Below are positions 48,593 through 60,100 of a DNA stretch of 64,000 nt, piece after piece. The notes under the pieces were generated by a model. That model did no database searches. It was not told the DNA's origin and saw only the letters and a list, made by a program, of their open reading frames with translations. The position numbers and the translations under genes were made by a program. The DNA is from Geosiphon pyriformis (lineage: Eukaryota; Glomeromycota; Glomeromycetes; Archaeosporales; Geosiphonaceae), in NCBI GenBank assembly GCA_016748015.1, contig JAAOMT010000128.1:2007770-2071769 (forward strand), read 5' to 3'. How positions within the stretch are numbered: position 1 is the first letter of the stretch; every line of letters starts with the position of its first letter.

Positions 48593-50734
48593 ATGGAAAA
48601 ATCAACGTCCAAAACGCCTGGAATAATCGAAGAAAAGGCTATTAACTTGGAGGTAACAGGGTTTGATAACAATGGTGAGCCACCTTCAAACTTGAAGCGT
48701 GGTCTAGAGGCAAGGCATTTGACCATGATATCTATCGGAGGGACCATTGGTGTGTAAAACATGAATATGTTCAGAGAGAAGTTACAATATTTTTTATTCT
48801 TGATCAAAACATTAAATTTGATTGAAGGAGATCCACAATAGACTAAGATTAGATTTTTATCAATTCAGGTACAGGCTTATTTTTAGCCTCCGGTGGCTCA
48901 ATCGCCAGTGGGGGTCCAGGTGGAGCTTTAGTCGCGTATATGATTGTTGGGATAATGATTTATTTCATGATGGCATCTTTGGGGGAGATGGCCACATATC
49001 TACCAATTTCGGGTTCATTCAACACATATGCAAAGCGCTATGTTGATCCAGCATTAGGGTTTGCGCTTGGCTGGAATTATTGGGTAGGCTAAATAATCGT
49101 TAGTAATACATCAACGATAATTTACAACCTTGATTCCAATTTAATAGTATTCCTGGGCGATAACGGTAGCTGTGGAAATCACAGCAGGTTCAATAGTGAT
49201 GCAATACTGGATTAGGAGCGTGCCTGGAGTGGTTTGGAGTATTATTCTTTTATTGATTATGCTCAGCTTAAATCTTTTCTCGGTTCGTGGTTATGGTGAA
49301 GCCGAGTATTGGTTTTCGCTTGCAAAGGTGATTATTCAAAATCCGAATATCTATGGCTTACAGTAATTTTTAACCATCATATAACTGATAATTCTTTGAT
49401 AGCTGTTGACCGTCGTAGTTTTTATTGTGGTTGGGTTTTTGCTAGATCTTGGGATTATCGGTGATCCACCGGAAAGGATTGGTGGCAAAATTTTTAAATA
49501 TGACATGTTTCATCAAGGTTTCATCGGTTTGTTTTCGGTGTTTCTGGCGGCTGGATTCTCCTTTCAGGGAACCGAACTTGTTGGTATAGCGGCTGGTGAG
49601 TCTTCAAATCCCCGCAAGGTAAATCAAGCTTATAAATTAAATATTGATAATTTATTCGAAATATTAAAACTTTCATTATCCAAACTTCCGAATAAAGCAT
49701 ATTCCGAAAGCCATACGTCAAGTATTCTGGCGAATTTTGTTGTTTTACATCTTAGCTATATTCGTCATTGGTTTGTTGATACCTTATGACGATCATAGGC
49801 TGCTGAATAATACGACAGACGCAGCGGTTAGCCCATTCACGTTAGTTTTCCAGAAAACAGGGTTTAAGGCGGCTCCACACCTTATGAACTCTATTATAAT
49901 GATTACAGGTAAACTGAATATTTTAAATTAGTTAGATTTACTCTTTTTAAAGGATAAAATTATCAAGCTCCCAATTCATCGGACAAGTTCATAGTTCTAT
50001 CGGCTGGGAATTCAGGACTTTACGCATCTTCTCGTGTTCTCTATAATCTGGGATTGGAGGGATTTGCGCCAAAAATTTTTGCGACAGTTAACGACAATGG
50101 AATACCGATTCCTGCGCTATTGGGATCTGCTAGCATTGGATGTCTCACTTTCTTAGTCTCACTATTTGGGGATGGTAAAGTTTACACGTGGCTGCTGAAT
50201 TTATCCGGAATATCTGGTTTCATCACTTGGGGAGGGATTAGTTTCACTCATTGGCGATTTCGAAGGGCTTACATGGCTCAGGTATTCCCTTATTAAAGTA
50301 TTTATGTTTTCAAACCTTTCAATTAATATATAAAATTCTTGGAGGTTCTATTAAACATAATTTATTAAATTCAGGGTCGCCCAATGTCAGAGCTTCACTA
50401 TCGTGCGAATTGGTACCCATTCGGTCCAATCTTTGCATTAGCATTAATCGTAATTATAATTGCTGGGCAAGGATACAGTGCAACAAATGTTCATGGCCGC
50501 TATAATTTCCAACTATCGGCCATAGCAGCAGCTTACATTGGTGCCCTCGTATTCCTGATTCTTTATTTTTCTTTCAAACTTGTAAAAAAGACAAAGATCG
50601 TTCCATTATTGGAATGTGATTTTGATACAAATCGACACATGTATGATGAAGTTGTTGGGGCGTGCGATCGGCAAGAGGAAAAGAAAGTTGTTAGTGATGT
50701 TATTTGGAGACGGGTTAAAAATGTATTATTTTGA
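48593..50734 (+). CDS. Amino-acid permease, fungal YAT/AAT family
   Basis: Seven exons (48593-48749, 48869-49083, 49148-49327, 49403-49618, 49698-49908, 49968-50281, 50375-50734) give 550 aa. The N-terminal cytosolic part leads to the family signature [43 protein letters not shown]. Next come GEMATYLPISGSFNTYAKRYVDPALGFALGWNYW, the [34 protein letters not shown] block, and SSRVLYNLGLEGFAPKIFA. Hydrophobic segments fit the 12-helix APC fold. It is a proton-coupled plasma-membrane importer of amino acids; specificity cannot be read. The C-terminal tail after the last helix is short (about 45 aa) and ends VKNVLF. It is convergent with the RING-CH gene. Confidence 0.95.
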
Positions 50735-51492
50735 TTAGAAGAAACGGGCGTGATAGCGACAATAATTTTTGAGAATTGATTCAGCGTATCATTCGTAAAC
50801 TTTTATCAAACCTCTTGAATCACGATTTTGACTATTTTGATATTGAACATTTTTCACATCGAAATTTTTAGTTTTCACTATTTTTTTCAATAAATTCTTC
50901 CAGCTGGCATCTTCCAAATTTATACTTTTACTAGTAAAACTTTCGATATATTTTTAATGTAAATAAATTGATGTGATAAAGTATAGATCATGAGATACAT
51001 AAATAAATAGCTTTGTTGGAATAGATTGTTAATGTAATGTCATTTGAAGCTTCCTGAAAGCCAGAGATTAACGAGATGTTGTCATTCGGTTGGCGCAAAA
51101 CTTAACTGACATCAGATTTAAATTTCATGAGAATTTTGGTTGGGCCTTGAATTTGCATCACGCAATAATTTAATCTTCACATTGAGCTTTGGATGATTTT
51201 CATTGGATCGCAAGTGATAGAACATATTGCAACTAAATAACAAAATTCTTTTGGCATCAATCTATTAGATATGATCATTGAAATTTGAGACTTCAGTGTA
51301 TTGGCCATTTCAAATCCCTATTGTGAATCTGGCTTAATGGATAATTCGGAGTTTCCATTGTCGAGATATTATTTTGCTTTCAGAGAAATTATCAACATGT
51401 GTGGATAATGAAAGCGTCTCCTAAAGATGAGACGTTTCATCCAAGCAGAATCCATAGGAGTGAAAGTCTTGACTTGATGTGGGTCAATTGTT
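50735..51492. other. Convergent 3' intergenic region
   Basis: About 0.76 kb between two converging genes. No ORF or RNA gene is supportable. Confidence 0.5.
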
Positions 51493-52640
51493 TTATATTT
51501 CTTGTCTCTGCGAAGTCTGGTGTGAGGAGGCATTCACCTCTAATATCACCAACTCGACCCTTTCCAAAATCAGCCTGCTGACTCCTTGAACCAATTTATA
51601 CATTCCCCATATAGCCTTAACTATCCCCACCACAAGAATTACAGCTATTACTAAAGCAGCAAAACTGTCACCTCTTCCACCACCACCACCACCACTTCCA
51701 CTTGGAAGACGAATGTTCCAAGAAGGGAAAGGCCCAAGCCAAATTAAAGAAAACAAGATTTGTAAGAATCCTACTATTCCTACAAACACAAATCCTGATG
51801 CCAGATGATAGTGATCAATTGTGAATATAGTGGCAAATGTCATTGGTTCTCGAAGTGCCGTTTCAGCAGTTTCCTCGCTCTCTTCTGATAAAATCTCGGA
51901 AAAGGAGGCAGGATAATCATTCAGGTAAAGGAATAATTTGGAAAAGAAGCCACCAACGAAAACGCAGAATGCAAATAATATCAACGTGACAATAGTCAAA
52001 ACAACTAAATTAAAAAGAGAATCTTGAGAATGAGCGATATCAATAGGGCAAGAAAATTGAAAAGATTTAACATACATCCGTTGGTCGCGTATTTTGCTAT
52101 TGTAGTTCTTCGAAAAGCGTATTGGTATTTGCACTCATCACATTGGAAAAAACTAGTTTTCTTTTGGCTTCGCAAGCGCCAATTATTTAGACACTCAACA
52201 TGTACATACTGGGTTTAAAGAAATTTAGTTTTTTTCCAAAAATAGCTCACAAAATTTAAAATAAATCTTACCCGCATAGTTCCTTTACAAAGGCATGGAG
52301 ATATTAAGCGACCTAATGTGTCTTCGTCTTCGGTTCCCCCAAAACATATACGACACATTTTATCACCACTAGTATTATCAGTTATCAAGGGGGTAGGATC
52401 TGTACCTCTTGCCAAGGCTATAACTTTTTCAATGCGGTTTTGATGTTCTTCATGCGCAATGTTTTCTTTCATCAACTGGTTTTCAGATCCAATCACCCCT
52501 TGCTGCTCATTCTCGCCAAGTAAATTTCCGCTGCCAAAAATCACTGAGCTTGATTCCCCATGTTCAGCCTTTACAGTCTCGAAATTTGCGTTTCGACGAA
52601 CTTTGGTGACAGTTATATTTTCAGGTTCGCTCATATTCAT
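51493..52640 (-). CDS. RING-CH (MARCH-type) membrane E3 ubiquitin ligase
   Basis: Three exons (52272-52640, 52076-52208, 51493-52022) give 343 aa. The RING-CH zinc ligands in C4HC3 order are C96, C99, C116, C118, H126, C129, C146 and C149, within MCRICFGGTEDED, SPCLCKGTMRYVHVECLNNW and FFQCDECKYQYAF. Three hydrophobic segments follow (NLVVLTIVTLILFAFCVFVGG, ASGFVFVGIVGFLQILFSLIW and AALVIAVILVVGIVKAIW). A Gly-rich loop precedes the last. The family ubiquitinates membrane proteins at the ER, endosomes or vacuole. The acidic N-terminus (95 residues) is unlike anything I recognise. The next gene diverges 241 bp away. Confidence 0.92.
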
Positions 52641-52881
52641 TGAAAATTAAAAATCTTGGAAACTAGACATGAATCTGAAGGCTTGGTCTAAAAAAATTAC
52701 CATTCGCTATTTCAAGATATTGCCGATTATTTTATTATAATTAACACCCCATCAGGGAAGATCATAGTATTATAAATGTTCCGCAAAATCAACTTTACAA
52801 ATTCTAGTCTCTGATTGGCCAAATAATTTTACCACGGTAACTCAAAATCTGCGTCTCAAATTATTATTTTTTCAAGTCTCC
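52641..52881. promoter_or_regulatory. 241-bp bidirectional promoter
   Basis: The intergenic space between divergent start codons of the RING-CH and GNAT genes. It has a reverse CCAAT (ATTGG) at 52814-52818. Role inferred from position. Confidence 0.4.
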
Positions 52882-53531
52882 ATGGCGGTAAACTTTCGAT
52901 TAGTAACTGCGTCTGATGTGGAGCATGCGTTTCAGTTAGAATCTCAAGGTAAATCACCAAAGTTCGAGGGCACCAAATCCTTTATCACAAATCAGTTTTT
53001 TCAGCAATCTTTTTACAGACTGTCGCAAAAATAGGTTATCCAGAGGACGAAGCGGCGTCACTTGAGAAACTTAAACATCGTCAAAAAGTTGCACCCGAGC
53101 TTTTCCTAGGTGCATATTTTCCCTCAACACAGGGTTCAATTTTGATTGGCTTTGTAGTTTCAACACTCACTTTGGAGCCTTCAATAACTAAAGAGTCAAT
53201 GTCAGTTCATGAGCCCGATGGGACTACTGTTTGCATACATTCTATATGCGTCGATAAAAAATATCGGCGTCAAGGGATTGCATTAAAGTTATTAAAAGAG
53301 CATATCAGAGGATTAGATGGAAGGTATGCAAAGGTCGCTTTGATAAGTCATGAATACTTGATACCACTTTATCAAAAAGCCGGATTTATCTTGAAGGGCG
53401 AAAGTAAAGTGCGGCATGGTAAATAATTCGATTTGTTTTCTTCCTATTTAAATTCTAATCAATAATTTTGGGGTGACGATATAGGTAAAGAGAAATGGTT
53501 TGATCTTATACTTGATCTGGGAGCTGATTAA
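52882..53531 (+). CDS. GNAT acetyltransferase, arylalkylamine/polyamine N-acetyltransferase-like
   Basis: Three exons (52882-52948, 53035-53418, 53485-53531) give 165 aa. The acceptor at 53034 was chosen over earlier AGs because it yields ESQGYPEDEAASLEKLKHRQKVAPELF, the characteristic N-terminal block of fungal AANAT-like enzymes. The acetyl-CoA loop is R100-RQGIA within IHSICVDKKYRRQGIALKLL. The C-terminal part has LIPLYQKAGFILKGES and EKWFDLILDL. These enzymes acetylate polyamines or arylalkylamines in the cytosol. The gene is convergent with dolichyldiphosphatase, with 126 bp between. Confidence 0.93.
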
Positions 53532-53657
53532 TGACTTAAAAATACTAGAAGGATTCACACAGCAAAACAATATAAATGAACTCGAATTTACAGGTTCAAT
53601 CTCTCAAAAATGTACATTACAGCAATCGGATTAAACTTATCTAATACCTTTTTTTTG

Positions 53658-54551
53658 CTAATCAAGTTTCCTCGAACTATTTTTCTCGGCTAGGTACGCG
53701 ATCGAATTTAAATATTCAAATTTCATCACATTCGGGATCTCGGATGAATCACGTAAATAAAAAAATTGGGCAAATGGCGAATTGAGAACAGTACTGAATG
53801 CTAATGAAGGTCGAATTATATATTCTACAAAAAGAAACCATGCAAGGGCAAATCCTAAGCCAAAGCAGTTACCAACTAAAACTTGTTTGGGAGTGTGGTA
53901 ATTAAGGTATATCCTTTTCATATAAAATAAAAACATTGAATTGAATCAGAACAATCCTAAAACACTGCTAACCGAGCTATTGATGATTACCTGGAATAAG
54001 ACACTGCCACCGAGAACGATATTAATCCAAAAGTCAAATTTAGCTTCCAAAAAATTGAATGAAACGTAATTCTAAAATTCAAAGAATTATCTGGTAAAAT
54101 TAAATTTGCAACTTTATAATTCGAAAGCGCTTTGAATACCTTCGATATAAATATAGTATTGAATATGTAGCCCAAAAAGCCATGAACTGCGCATGTGAGG
54201 AAGGCATTCCGTAGCTGTCTCGCAAATTATCTAAAGAAAGCATTGTATCTGTTGCATAGTGAATTGCCAACAAACAAACTTGATAATGCTTAGTTTACCA
54301 GTAGGTCTCTTCTCTTTTAACCAGGCCTTTAAGATTGCATTGAAGCTCTCGCATGCAAGTTGCCCGATTAATATCAAAATAGCTGCCACCTCTCGCCTTG
54401 CCATGATGGTGGTAACATAAGCTACTAATATTGCTATTGGGGCAAGAGTGATATAAGCAAAAACATTTGATAAACGATCGGAAGGATTAAAAACTACGTG
54501 TGTAAGAGAGAGTGCTGTTAAAGGTTCCTCCTGGTCTAATCGCCGCGCCAT
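53658..54551 (-). CDS. CAX4: Dolichyldiphosphatase (PAP2 family)
   Basis: Four exons (54299-54551, 54140-54230, 53991-54071, 53658-53913) give 226 aa. The three phosphatase motifs are present: K75-x6-R82-P83 (KAWLKEKRP), P94-S-S-H97 in YGMPSSHAQFMAFW, and S141-R142-x5-H148 (SRIYLNYH). The C-terminal block FFYLRDSSEIPNVMKFEY is typical of DOLPP1/CAX4. The enzyme hydrolyses dolichyl pyrophosphate on the ER luminal side to recycle the lipid carrier for N-glycosylation. An open frame that runs through intron 2 (54072-54139) is misleading; splicing there restores the conserved ATYSILYLYR. The start codon is 122 bp from the divergent F-box gene. Confidence 0.95.
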
Positions 54552-54673
54552 ATATTCAAAATATGAAACTGAAATTTATGTACTATATATCACAGCCAAT
54601 AGCAAGATAAGTCTGTCGGTAATAAATTGATCATTCTCAAGTCCCAACTTCGCAAACGTCTCGATTCCTCTAA
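54552..54673. promoter_or_regulatory. 122-bp bidirectional promoter with CCAAT box
   Basis: The space between the divergent dolichyldiphosphatase and F-box start codons. CCAAT lies at 54596-54600, near the middle. Function is inferred. Confidence 0.4.
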
Positions 54674-56488
54674 ATGAATGATCAACTACCTTGTGAGACT
54701 CTTCAGCAAATCTTGTCTTATTTGGCGGGCGCAAAGGACTCCAATAGCTTATTCTCGTGCCTTCTTGTCAACCGTGCCTGGTGTGTTAATGCAACATCCG
54801 TTCTTTGGCGTCGCCCCTTTGAACTCTGTCCTACGGATGCAAGCCGTGCAGTCTTAGTCCAAAGGTGTCTTAGCCTTTTGCCAAAAGAAGTGAAGGTGAA
54901 ATTAGGTCTGCTTGGAGCAAACATAAAAACAAATGAACCCAAATTTGATTATCCTGCTTTTCTGCGGGAATTGTCGTTAGTGGATTTATTTCGTGCCGTT
55001 TCTGAGTATTACAAAAGACTAGGACAAGGGAAAGCAAAATTCCAGGACTCCAAGTCACAGGATGGTTAGTCAAATCTATTCAATTTTTGAGTTTCAAGAA
55101 ACATTTGTTTAAGATTATTTTCCCGTCAAATAAATACAGCTATGTTATGTTTTGTAACCCAATTTCTCTTGACAATAGGTTTTTTCTTAATATTTTAAAC
55201 AATACTTTTAATTCACATAGAAAACTTATTTTTGACCACTGAGGAGGAGCTTCAATGCTATGCCATTGTGGAAGAGCTTACAAAACTCTTTTTCGCTCGA
55301 TGCGAAGCATTTGAATATTTTGCCCTAGAAACAAATGAAGACTGTGGTGGGTTTGATCCTGAAACTTTGGAAGATATAATCCCAAAGTTGATTACAATTG
55401 CTTTATCCAAACTTAAACATCTTCGAATACTCAAGATCAGCGGCGCCACCTTTAATAAGTTAGGGAATCTTCAAAAACTTTCGGCCACCTGCCGAAATCT
55501 TGAGAAATTAATTCTGATACTTGACTATAATATTAATTTCTGCGAGCACAGCTACCAAGATAAAGTGGCTAAACAAGTCACCAAACTAATGACTGTACAA
55601 AATCACTTGAAGCACTTCGCAGTGCTAGCAGGGAAATGCCCAGACTTTTCACAGAATCTATGGTTAGCACACATAATGCTTCCACTGAAGGGTCAAGCAA
55701 GCACTCTTTCCATTATTGAGCTTGATGCTGGTGAATTTCCGGATGAAACAGACCTTACTGGTTTAGATTCCTGCGAGAATCTGGAGACCATCATTCTCAA
55801 CAAAATACATTCCGTACCGCCTAACTTTTTTAATGCTTTGGAGGGAGCAAATTTTCCCAAACTCAAAATTTTCCATGTGGGCGGAAGTCCTCCACATTTC
55901 CCTGATTTGATGCCAGCCCACCTCTTTAACTCTGCAGCACAATTAGGCTGTCTAATTCAAAACGCCAAAGAAAGTTTGCAACAAGTCTGGTTGCCCATAA
56001 TGGATTTAAGATTTTTCGACGGCATATTCAATGCACTTTTGTATTGCCAAAACCTCACTCATTTACAGGTGGTTATCGATCGTGGACAAGATCTGGCACA
56101 TTTATCAGAGATCTTAGAAGTGTTTAACAAAATGGAGTGGCTTCAGATCAGAGGCCATTACGAAAAGCTCTTTTTCGGGGACGATAAGAAGATCGCGCCA
56201 CAACTTATGGCGGATCTTGGAAGACGGATGCCGACAACACTTCGGCATCTCGATATCCAAGCCGAATGGGAATACGATGTTACCATCTTCAAGAGATTTC
56301 TCGAAGAACTCCGGGTTCTTCCAAAGTATCTTAGGGTCACTGCTATGAACGGTGTGAGAACTGCCATGAATTTTCATGAAGCAATAAAGGATTGCGCGGC
56401 ATCACATCAACGAGAGATCGTGAGGGCTGGCTCTGATGTTGAAGAGATCGGGTGTTGGAAACCCTATGCATATTGTAGTTTAGAATAA
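54674..56488 (+). CDS. F-box protein with leucine-rich C-terminal region
   Basis: Two exons (54674-55064 and 55221-56488) joined by a 156-nt intron give 552 aa. Residues about 3-48 (QLPCETLQQILSYLAGAKD through CLLVNRAWCVNATSVLWRRPF) form an F-box, which binds Skp1 in SCF ubiquitin ligases. The remainder has irregular leucine-rich segments (LKHLRILKISGATFNKLGNLQKL, CENLETIILNKIHSVPPNFF, LYCQNLTHLQVVI) typical of substrate-binding solenoids. F-box genes of this architecture are greatly expanded in Glomeromycotina; target unknown. G+C is clearly higher than in the desert that begins about 700 bp downstream. Confidence 0.88.
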
Positions 56489-57190
56489 CTCTTTCAGCAG
56501 TATGACTTGTAAAAAATTAAACAATCAAACTATGGCAATTTTTTAAATGGTTCATCAATCCAGGTTTCATATTCTGAATCTTACACTGTGCAAAGCCTAA
56601 TTCAAAGACAATATTTACCTGATGAACCAATTAAATAATGTACAGAAATTTTAAGAGGTATTTTTTATCGAGATTTGATAGTTTGGGATTATGGAGCACA
56701 AAAACGTTTCTTTTTTGCAATTTTTGGCATTGCGACTAAGTATATAACACTTGAGCTCGCTCATATGAAGATTTTACAAGAAAAAATAAACTAATTTTCC
56801 TCAATCCAAAAGGTCTTAACCAGCTTTATTTATGCTAGTTAAAATCATGTTCGACTGGCCACTAATACACTGAATAGGGAGTTGGATCCCACCGCCCGCT
56901 ACAACCCAGAAGCCAACCAGACTAGGGATTCACAACAGCCGTGGGGGTAAGAGTTCAATAGGGAAAAACCGCGGCGGATATTGATGTCATCTGAAAAATG
57001 GAAGTGAGATTGAGACGAATGACTTAAAAATTTTACAAATAGACTCGCCCAACATACGTTTTGAGCTGCCAACTCGCGGCTTCTTCCCAGATCTGATGAA
57101 AAAACCTTTGGATCTCAGCACTGCTACAAGTGCCAAAATTTAGGTTATCTAGCTGCTAACTTTTAGTTTCCCAAGAGTTGTTTTAAAAAA
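56489..57190. other. Intergenic region with a small G+C-rich island
   Basis: 3' flank of the F-box gene, then an unusually G+C-rich patch about 56845-57000 (with cccaccgcccgctacaaccc and accgcggcggat). No ORF, and I could not fold it into a tRNA. A CATGTGA-core relative lies at its left edge. The AT desert starts immediately after 57180. Confidence 0.5.
56845..56872 (+). repeat. CATGTGA-core dispersed repeat, copy E
   Basis: Reads catgttcgactggccactaa followed by tac, aligning with copy B (catgtgaccggccactcgat) with a 2-base insertion. Same strand as the other copies. Confidence 0.4.
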
Positions 57191-57199
57191 GCCATTTGT

Positions 57200-60100
57200 A
57201 TCCAAAGTTTTTGCAATTGGAAACTCAAATTATCAGTTTTGTCAAAGTTAAAAAAGAATATAATACATATTTTTCCAATAATAGTAATATAAATAATGTA
57301 AAAGTGTTTCTTTTAAGTAATAATACAGTAAGTTGGCTATTGGTTTTTAATATTAATATAAACTTTATAATTAGTAAATTGAATGTAATTTAGCTTAATA
57401 TAGTATTAATATAAATTCAAATAACTGGTTTTAGGTAAAAAAAATATGTAATATCCACTTTATTTGGTTATATTAGATTGATGATATATAAATAAAATAA
57501 TATTTAAACAAAATTATTACATTTAATTTATTTAATTATAAAATACAAACAAATTTTATTAATAAAAAATATAATATTTAAATATATATCTTAATTTTTT
57601 AACTAATTTTAAATTAAAAACAAAGTTTTTATAGTTTTTAAATATATTAATAATAATAATTTAATTAAATTGTTGTTAGAAATACTGTATATTTGATTTA
57701 AAATACTAAGAAAAGTAAAAGTTTTAAGCTAGTTAAATTATTCATATTAAATATTAGTTTTATTGTGATTTTTAACAAGTCTTTAAACAAAAAAGTTAAA
57801 TTTGTCAAAAAATTTTTTTATTAAATTAATAATTTTAAAAAAACATTAACTCTCTCAAAATTTCAAAGTATTATTAAATTTAATAGTGTAAAAACTATTA
57901 ATTTAATTGTTTTTAAATAGTTAATTTTGTTGAATAAAAACTTTGTTTATATAATCAAAGCTAATAATAATAAACAATTATGTAATTTAAAGAACTATTA
58001 ATATACTTTTTTATATATTTTGCTAATAAACATTATTATCCATAATCTTTTTAACTTTTTGTTGTCTTATAATAAAAAAATATGTTTTATCTTATAAAAT
58101 TCTGTATTATACATATATATATATTATATTATTGTGTATTTTAAATTTGCTAATACCAAAAATATCACTGTTTATTTAACTTTAATTTTCAAGAACATAA
58201 GTTTAACTTAGACTAATTTGTTAATTTTTGTATACACTAAATGTGAAAAATATAGTTATGTTTCTAGTTTTTGTAAATTAAATTTAAAATTTTTTGGTCA
58301 AAGTTTAAAGAAAAAATTCTTTAATTCTAATAAAAAACATTTTACTTCTATTTATGTTAAAAAATAAGCTTCAGTTTTTTATTTGGTGTTTTTTAATAAT
58401 GCTACTTAAACTTTTATAGTAAGTAGTAAGTTGTATAATTTTTTATTTATATTATTAATTGGTATTTTCTTAATAAAACTCTTATATAATACTTTAATAA
58501 TGTTTTTGTAAGTTTAATCATCTTTTTAACTGGATGTCTTAGAATATTTTTTGGAATTTCTAGTAAATTATATAGTAAAAATTTTTGTTTATTAATGTTT
58601 TTTTTAAATACCAAAATATCACTCATACAAATTACTGAGCCAAAATCAAATTTAATTATTAATGTATTATTATAAGTTTTTTAAGAATTATTAAATAGCA
58701 TTACTATATTAAAATATCTTTTCTTTAATAGATTTAAAATTTTAATTGCCAAAATTGGCAGTTTGAAAATTAATATATTAGTTTTAAAAAATTTGATTAA
58801 AACAATTTTAAATAAATTAAAATCTTTTTGTTTAGATAATAATATGGTAATTTTTTTTTATCTTCAATAAATAACTTAATTTGAAAAATAATTACATGTA
58901 ATATTAGAAATATAAATGTTTTTGCTAAGCAAAATAATAATATTAAGTAATATAAAAATTCAAAAAATAATATTTAATTGTTATTGAGACTAAATTTTGC
59001 TTTAATGTTAAACTATAGATTAAAAATAAATTTGCAAGTGTAAAAATATTTACTTCTGATTTGAATTTTAAATATTTGAATATTAATATTACTTTAATTT
59101 AAATAAATATTTAGCTAAGCATGTTTTAAAAATTTCAGAAATTTTTGGTAAACTTTTAATAATCTATTTATTGTTTAAAAACAAATAGTTAGTTTTTGTG
59201 TTGAGATTATATGTAAATATATCTTTAAAAAGATGTTTAAACCAAATAACTTTATTAATTTTTTATAATTAGTGTTTTTAATAAAAATACTTTTGTTATT
59301 TTAGAGAATAACTTTAATAAAGATAATATTAAATATAATATTAGTTTCAAAAAAAATGTAGATCTAGATTAATTTAATTTTTTAATTAGTAGTTTTTTTG
59401 TTAAATTTTTTATATAAAAAAACTCTAAAGATATTAAAAAGATTATTAATTTTATTTTTATTTTATCCAACTTGATAAATATATTAACTAATAGAAAAAT
59501 TACATATGTAAATAAATTTTTTAATATTGATTATAATATTGTTTATATTATTATTAATCTTAATGATTTTTTAAATATGGTTTTATAAATTCTTTACATA
59601 TAGACTAATAAAAATTTAATATAAAAAATACTAATAAAGTAAAGTAAAAATTATTTAAAATTTTAATACTTAATACTACTGCTATATATATTAATAAGTT
59701 TATTATTGTAAAAAAAATTTTAGATATAAATGAAATGTAAAAAATTATTTTACAAATAATCTGTTTTTTAATAAGTAAAATATTTTCTAAGTTTTAATTT
59801 AAAGACTATAATAGTGTGTTTACAAAATTTTTATTTTGTTTTTACAAATTAAAAACTCTGGTTTTTAAGTTAATTAAAATTTCTTATTTAATCTTAAATA
59901 ATATATTTGATTTGCTTTTAAAACTTTGATTTTTTTTAATACTAAAAATGTTTTTAAAGTAATAGTGCTTATTGATTTAGATGTTTTTTACTTTATTATT
60001 ATTATTATAAATCATTAAAGTAGCTTATAAATAAAATTTCTGTAAAAGAGTTGACTTTTATAACAAAATAACTACATATTTTTAGTGAGCTTTCAAATAA

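Noticed and set aside
53987-54175. Open stretch running through dolichyldiphosphatase intron 2 as coding
   Set aside because: It is one frame off the PSSH exon. Splicing 54072-54139 joins the conserved blocks in frame and restores the usual family sequence.
56840-56990. Possible tRNA or small structured RNA in the G+C-rich island
   Set aside because: A gttcaatag word resembles a weak B box, but no acceptor stem, anticodon arm or A box could be placed.
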